DNA of 64,000 nucleotides from NCBI GenBank assembly GCA_964503145.1, contig CAZCYV010000008.1, positions 1 to 64,000 on the forward strand, in the 5' to 3' direction. Within the stretch, counting starts at the first letter, position 1, and each line of letters starts with the position of its first letter. Origin of the DNA: RBG-16-57-11 sp964503145. GTDB taxonomy: Bacteria > Chloroflexota > Anaerolineae > Anaerolineales > UBA4823. This document shows positions 61,099 to 64,000 of this stretch, piece after piece. The position numbers and the translations under genes are program-made. The notes beneath the pieces are model-generated. The model did no database searches, was not told the origin of the DNA, and was given only the letters and a program-made list of their open reading frames with translations.

Positions 61099-62160
61099 AT
61101 GAACCTGGACGACACGAGCGCCTTTTCCCGACTGGACCGCCAGAACATGCTGGCGGAGATCGACGCCCTGCCCGAGCAACTGGAAACAGCCTGGAGGCTG
61201 GGGCAACAGTACGACCTGCCGCAGTGGTCCGATATTCGCCAGGTGGTGATCTGTGGGCTGGGGGGGTCGGCCATCGGCGCCGATCTGCTGGCGGCGTATG
61301 CGCTGGATCGCTGCCGGGCGCCGATCATCGTGCATCGCGATTATGACCTGCCCGCCTGGGCCGCCGGCCCCGCCACCCTGGTAATCGCCTCATCGCATTC
61401 CGGCAACACCGAAGAGACGCTTTCCTCCTTGTCCGCAGCGCAGGCCAGAGGCTGCCGCTGCCTGGCGGTCACTACCGGCGGTCAGCTCGCGGAAGCCGCC
61501 GCAGCCGCCGGGACGCCGGTGTGGCGTTTCGAGCACCCCGGCCAGCCACGCGCCGCAGTGGGCTACTCTTTCGGCTTACTGCTAGCTGCGCTGGCGCGGC
61601 TGAGTCTGCTGCCCGATCCCTCCGAGGAGCTGGCTTCGGCGGTGCAGGCGATGCGCGCCCAGCAAGAGAGCCTGCGCGCCGCCGTGCCGGCGGTCAAGAA
61701 CCAGGCCAAGCGCATTGCCGGGCAGTTGATGGGACGCTGGGTCGTCGTGATCGGCTCAGGGCTGCTGGCGCCGGTGGCGCGACGCTGGAAGGGGCAGATC
61801 AACGAGCTGGCCAAGGCCTGGGCGCAGTTCGACCTGCTGCCAGAGGCGGATCACAACACCCTGGCGGGCGTGCTGAACCCCGAAGCCCATCTGAGCCAGG
61901 TGATGATCCTGTTCTTGCGCAGCACCTTCGACCACCCGCGCAACCGCCTGCGCAGCGACCTGACCCGCCAGATCATGATGCTCGAGGGTTTGGGCACCGA
62001 TTTCATCGACGCCCGCGGAGACACCCCGCTGGCGCAGCAGTGGACTTGCCTGCACTACGGCGATTACGTGGCGTTTTACCTGGCGATGGCTTACGGGGTG
62101 GATCCGACGCCGGTGGAAGCGATCGAGGGCTTCAAACAGGCGCTAAAAGAAGCGGGTTGA
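61099..62160 (+). CDS. Bifunctional phosphoglucose/phosphomannose isomerase (SIS)
   Basis: About 353 residues, start ATG 61099 with GGAGG 6 nt ahead (ATG 61093 sits directly on the site and is less likely). Two SIS domains: GLGGSAIGADLLAAY and SHSGNTEETLSSL in the first; the second includes GSGLLAPVARRWKGQINELA and the active-site region LLPEADHNTLAG. The family interconverts glucose 6-P, fructose 6-P and mannose 6-P in archaea and some bacteria. The end overlaps the convergent PAP2 gene by 29 nt. Confidence 0.9.
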   Translation: MNLDDTSAFSRLDRQNMLAEIDALPEQLETAWRLGQQYDLPQWSDIRQVVICGLGGSAIGADLLAAYALDRCRAPIIVHRDYDLPAWAAGPATLVIASSHSGNTEETLSSLSAAQARGCRCLAVTTGGQLAEAAAAAGTPVWRFEHPGQPRAAVGYSFGLLLAALARLSLLPDPSEELASAVQAMRAQQESLRAAVPAVKNQAKRIAGQLMGRWVVVIGSGLLAPVARRWKGQINELAKAWAQFDLLPEADHNTLAGVLNPEAHLSQVMILFLRSTFDHPRNRLRSDLTRQIMMLEGLGTDFIDARGDTPLAQQWTCLHYGDYVAFYLAMAYGVDPTPVEAIEGFKQALKEAG

Positions 62161-62662
62161 GACCGAGCAGGAGCAATCCCACCACCCCGCCCAACAGCGC
62201 CCCCGCCAGCACATCCGAGAGGTAGTGCACCCCCATCGCCACCCGCGCCAGCATCACCAGCGGCGCCCAGATCGCCAGCAAGGCACCCAGCCAGGCTGGC
62301 CCCAGGCCGATCGCCAGCACAGCCAGCAAGACGGCGCGCGCCGCATGTCCTGAAGGGAAGGAATGCGGGTCGGTCTTGCGGTACACCTGCCCCCAATCGC
62401 CCTCCGGTCGGCGGCGGCGCACGGTCAGCTTAATCACAAAGACCGCCGCCGCGGTGATCACGATGGCAAAGATCCACACCAGCGCCCGCGAAGACCAGAA
62501 TTCATCTCCCAGCCAGGCCAGCGGGATCAGCACCAGCAGCCAGAACCAGGAATCCCCCGAATGCGCCAGCACGATCCCTAGCGTGCGCAGCGGGCCGGGC
62601 TTTTCCGCCACGCGCAGCTTGTGCGTCAGACGGGCATCTTGCTCGAGGATACTTCGAAGCAT
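62132..62662 (-). CDS. PAP2-family membrane phosphatase
   Basis: About 176 residues with several helices and the three PAP2 motifs: KLTVRRRRPEG, PSGHAARAVL and ARVAMGVHYLSDVLAG (acid phosphatase / lipid phosphatase family). Start ATG 62662, 13 nt after the upstream gene. It may act on undecaprenyl pyrophosphate or phosphatidic acid. No strong ribosome site. Confidence 0.88.
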   Translation of the reverse strand: MLRSILEQDARLTHKLRVAEKPGPLRTLGIVLAHSGDSWFWLLVLIPLAWLGDEFWSSRALVWIFAIVITAAAVFVIKLTVRRRRPEGDWGQVYRKTDPHSFPSGHAARAVLLAVLAIGLGPAWLGALLAIWAPLVMLARVAMGVHYLSDVLAGALLGGVVGLLLLGLNPLLLAPV

Positions 62663-62675
62663 CGATGGCCGAGGG

Positions 62676-63461
62676 CTACGCAGCCGGCCGGACAGCCCGG
62701 CGGGCGAGATCCGCACGCAATAATTCCAACTGGTGCGGCTTATCCACATCCATGCCGATCTCGGCGTACGGGCAAAGCAGCGCCCGACCGGTCAGCTTCA
62801 CCCGCCGGGTAACGCGCTCGATCGCTCCCTCCAGGCTGATCCGCCGCAGCAGCAGGAGCAAGAGCGTGTCGTAGCCCAACAGCGCCGCCTGCTTGAACAC
62901 GTTCTTGCGGGCGGCGATGATGCGCTCCCACAGTTCGTCGTTGCCGGTGACGGTCATGGCGCGCACCACGTTCAGGTCGCCGCCGCACACCTCGACGTCT
63001 TTCAGGCGGGTGTAGGAGCGCTTCGAGCCGGGGAAGCGCGCCTCCATCACCTGGCGGGTGATCACGTTGTAATACACGTCTTCATCGGTCTGCATGGCCG
63101 TGCGCACCACCCAATCGACGTGCTCCGGCAAGATGGCAGGGATATCCGCCGAGACCACTGCCACATGATCTGCAACCGGATTGATTTCCAACACTTTCCT
63201 GACGCCGCAGCGGATGTTCTGCAGGATACTGCCTTCGCTGGGGGTGAACGCGGCGATCTTGGCGCTGTGAATCCCGCTGCTCGCCTCCAGCCCAATGACC
63301 ACCACCCGCTCGATGGTTTGCGCCCCGTCCAGCGCGTCCAGCACCCACTGCGCCATCGGCTTGCCCGCCACATCCAGCAGGGCCTTCGGCGCGCCCTGGG
63401 TGTAAGGGTACAGGGGCTCATCCGGCCCCGGAACGCCGCCCGCGATCACAATCGCATCCAT
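62676..63461 (-). CDS. Nucleotidyltransferase-like protein (MobA/GT-A fold)
   Basis: A 261-residue protein with the sugar-nucleotide or molybdopterin nucleotidyltransferase start: MDAIVIAGGVPGPDEPLYPY, then GAPKALLDVAGKPMAQWVLD. The metal-binding aspartate follows in VAVVSADIPAIL. The middle (PGSKRSYTRLKDVEVCGGDL) resembles enzymes that handle a phosphorylated acceptor. It could be a MobA-like enzyme serving the pterin cofactor, but the substrate is not certain. Cotranscribed with PAP2. Confidence 0.8.
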   Translation of the reverse strand: MDAIVIAGGVPGPDEPLYPYTQGAPKALLDVAGKPMAQWVLDALDGAQTIERVVVIGLEASSGIHSAKIAAFTPSEGSILQNIRCGVRKVLEINPVADHVAVVSADIPAILPEHVDWVVRTAMQTDEDVYYNVITRQVMEARFPGSKRSYTRLKDVEVCGGDLNVVRAMTVTGNDELWERIIAARKNVFKQAALLGYDTLLLLLLRRISLEGAIERVTRRVKLTGRALLCPYAEIGMDVDKPHQLELLRADLARRAVRPAA

Positions 63462-63481
63462 CGCTCGACCACTCCCTGTTG

Positions 63482-64000
63482 TCAGTCATTCAACTGCTGG
63501 AGTTGCGGTTCGAAACCCAGGCGCTCCAGCAATTCGAGCAACTCTTCTTTGGAAAGTTTGCGCCGCTTGCCCGAGACGGCAATCAGCGCCGCCTCCATCA
63601 TGTTCGTGCCGAAGGAGCGACCATCCAGCACCGGCGTGCTGGTGACCAGGTACTTCACCCCGGCCTGGCGAAAGGTCTCCACATCTGCCGGGGTGGTGGT
63701 GTTGGTGGCGATGACCTTGCCTTCCAGGCGCTCGGGCATGTGGCGCTTGATGTAATGGCAATCGCCAGCGATCACCGTAGCCCACTGATAATAGGACTCC
63801 CATTTGGGGACGCGCTTCTCCTGCTTTTCGCCGGTCGGATAGACCCATTCGAATGGCAGCCGTCCGACCACGGGCATCAGCAGCGCCGCCAGCCGCTTGA
63901 GGCTCTTTTCAGAGCGCACCGGGATCGGCAGCCCCAACCCGAACATCAGGTCGCCGAACACGCATTCATACCCGGCATCGAGGAAGGACTTCGACATGCC
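63482..64000 (-). CDS. Conserved protein, 3' part (5' end outside window)
   Basis: C-terminal 171 residues or more; the frame is open at the window edge. Segments CVFGDLMFGLGLPIPVRS, VYPTGEKQEKRVPKWESYY, VIAGDCHYIKRHMP and STPVLDGRSFGTNMMEAAL recall a family that is annotated in related bacteria as quinate 5-dehydrogenase; that name is weakly founded. I see no Rossmann motif in this part. It lies 20 nt upstream of the nucleotidyltransferase on the same strand. Confidence 0.65.
   Translation of the reverse strand, partial: GMSKSFLDAGYECVFGDLMFGLGLPIPVRSEKSLKRLAALLMPVVGRLPFEWVYPTGEKQEKRVPKWESYYQWATVIAGDCHYIKRHMPERLEGKVIATNTTTPADVETFRQAGVKYLVTSTPVLDGRSFGTNMMEAALIAVSGKRRKLSKEELLELLERLGFEPQLQQLND

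Noticed and set aside
1..64000. Mobile element or phage island
   Set aside because: No integrase, transposase, tRNA attachment site, direct repeats or change of composition was seen. The aminotransferase island looks native.

Overview
This 64 kb window is a gene-dense, GC-rich bacterial chromosome segment with uniform composition. I see no tRNA, rRNA, CRISPR array, insertion sequence or phage gene. The likely source is an anaerobic member of Chloroflexota, class Anaerolineae. That is an inference from the gene families: many lipoproteins with Pro/Thr-rich spacers, an NBR1-like Ig protein, DUF951, a SIS-family phosphoglucose/phosphomannose isomerase, and two tungsten/molybdopterin aldehyde:ferredoxin oxidoreductases (AOR).

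Layout. 1-2.1 kb: 3' part of an AOR gene and a convergent moaD + DUF1952 pair. 2.1-4.2 kb: uvrC with a 40-residue membrane peptide downstream. 4.3-9 kb: thioredoxin-like protein, Crp/Fnr regulator, DUF2892 membrane protein, lipoprotein, TauE exporter and a fused MFS/spermidine-synthase protein. 9-25.5 kb: an amine/amino-acid catabolic island with five class-III aminotransferases, an Lrp regulator, a CoA-acylating semialdehyde dehydrogenase, two Na+/solute symporters, a saccharopine-dehydrogenase-like enzyme and a second AOR. It closes at a strong terminator. 25.6-31 kb: HAD-like protein, aspartate kinase, response-regulator/SpoIIE phosphatase, threonine synthase. 31-40 kb: M28 peptidase, two M23 lipoproteins, EamA permease, MalY-type lyase, Ser/Thr kinase, LysM lipoprotein, NUDIX hydrolase. 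40-46.8 kb (minus): lepB-deoC-YgiT finger, and coaE/GNAT fusion-cdaA-YbbR-der. 46.9-55.1 kb: a dpp/opp-type peptide ABC operon whose last gene encodes a second binding protein that appears circularly permuted. 55-64 kb: small Cys protein, kbl, tyrA-like, HD and M50 proteins, DUF951, NBR1-Ig lipoprotein, rsmI, sugar-phosphate isomerase, PAP2 phosphatase, nucleotidyltransferase and a truncated gene at the edge.

How the parts fit. In the island, the symporters would import amines or amino acids and the aminotransferases would convert them to semialdehydes. The semialdehydes would then be oxidised to acyl-CoA (MmsA-type enzyme) or to acids with reduction of ferredoxin (AOR), and MoaD would supply the pterin cofactor. 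The peptide ABC operon would feed the same fermentative amino-acid economy, as would Kbl, threonine synthase and aspartate kinase. These links are inferred from gene content and order.

The most unusual items are the permuted peptide-binding protein, the roughly 100-residue membrane insertion in the partner permease, the aminotransferase island, the CoaE-GNAT fusion, a repeat-built lysine-rich protein with only synonymous differences between repeat copies, an FNR-type box near an FNR-type regulator, and several near-leaderless promoters.
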